Positions 63,761 to 64,000 of a stretch of DNA of 64,000 nucleotides are shown here, piece after piece (position 1 is the first letter of the stretch; each line of letters opens with the position of its first letter). Origin of the DNA: Limnomonas spitsbergensis (lineage: Eukaryota; Chlorophyta; Chlorophyceae; Chlamydomonadales); contig JAYJMM010000090.1 in NCBI GenBank assembly GCA_037349105.1, positions 360,001 through 424,000 on the forward strand, read 5' to 3'. Position numbers and translations under genes: made by a program. Under the pieces are notes generated by a model that made no database searches, was not told the DNA's origin, and was given only the letters and a program-made list of their open reading frames with translations.

Positions 63761-64000
63761 TAAGGGTCAAGAGAAGAGTGCAGCCTGTCTGAACTGAGGG
63801 CTTGGGGTCCAGGTCTAGGTCCTCAGCCAGGTCTGCGCCCGTTTTCTGCGCAGGCCACGTGGGAACCAGTGATTTTATTTTAGTGGTTACTTGTTGCGAT
63901 TCGTAACCAAAGTGGTAGCCGGAAACTTGATTCGGCGAAGCGGAGGTTCAATCGCGCGATGACCGAAACAAGGAGGAAATTGATTGGGAAATTTTGGCGA
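63760..64000. other. No recognisable feature
   Basis: I see no exon with splice support in the last 240 bases. It is probably intron or flank of the phosphatase gene. Confidence 0.4.

Overview
The window is nuclear DNA of a eukaryote. It shows GT-AG introns, long tandem-repeat introns, a polymerase III type tRNA gene, a secreted tyrosinase, a Harbinger-type transposase and many non-autonomous DNA elements. TTTAGGG-like (plant/green-alga type) telomere-repeat debris is scattered through introns and spacers. Taken together this suggests a photosynthetic protist with a bloated genome. A prasinophyte-like green alga is my best guess, but that is inference from repeat type and gene content only.

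Layout. (1) 161-18477, minus strand: a 12-exon gene of unknown function, incomplete at its 3' end. All exon phases agree. A tRNA-Thr(CGT) gene sits antisense in one intron. (2) 18.6-27.0 kb: gene-poor DNA with MITEs, a large nested palindrome and dispersed repeats. (3) 27310-37188, minus strand: cysteinyl-tRNA synthetase in 8 phase-consistent exons. One intron carries a 2.8-kb 12-bp minisatellite. (4) 38.9-45.5 kb: minisatellites, a small TIR element carrying a basic ORF, and an old segmental duplication. (5) 45.7-48.4 kb: a broken Harbinger/PIF-like transposase tail-to-tail with a Gln-rich ORF. (6) 48.5-49.7 kb: a complex foldback element. (7) 49.87-59.09 kb, plus strand: a six-exon secreted tyrosinase whose upstream region and first exon (1977 bp) are tandemly duplicated. 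(8) 59.1-62.4 kb: minisatellite and small transposable elements. (9) 62436-63089, minus strand: the last two exons of a purple acid phosphatase-like gene that enters from the right.

The main discovery is a recurring architecture. In all four genes the introns hold tandem arrays whose unit spans an exon-intron boundary: a splice site plus about 20-80 bp of the adjoining exon. Arrays upstream of an exon repeat its 5' edge (acceptor). Arrays downstream repeat its 3' edge (donor). One exon (16161-16422) has nine decoy copies on each side. The true exon is recognisable only because it alone is complete and in phase. I know of no described system that looks like this at such density. A second theme is a very short (about 90 bp) insertion family with 7-12 bp target duplications. 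One copy duplicated a splice donor and another broke the transposase.
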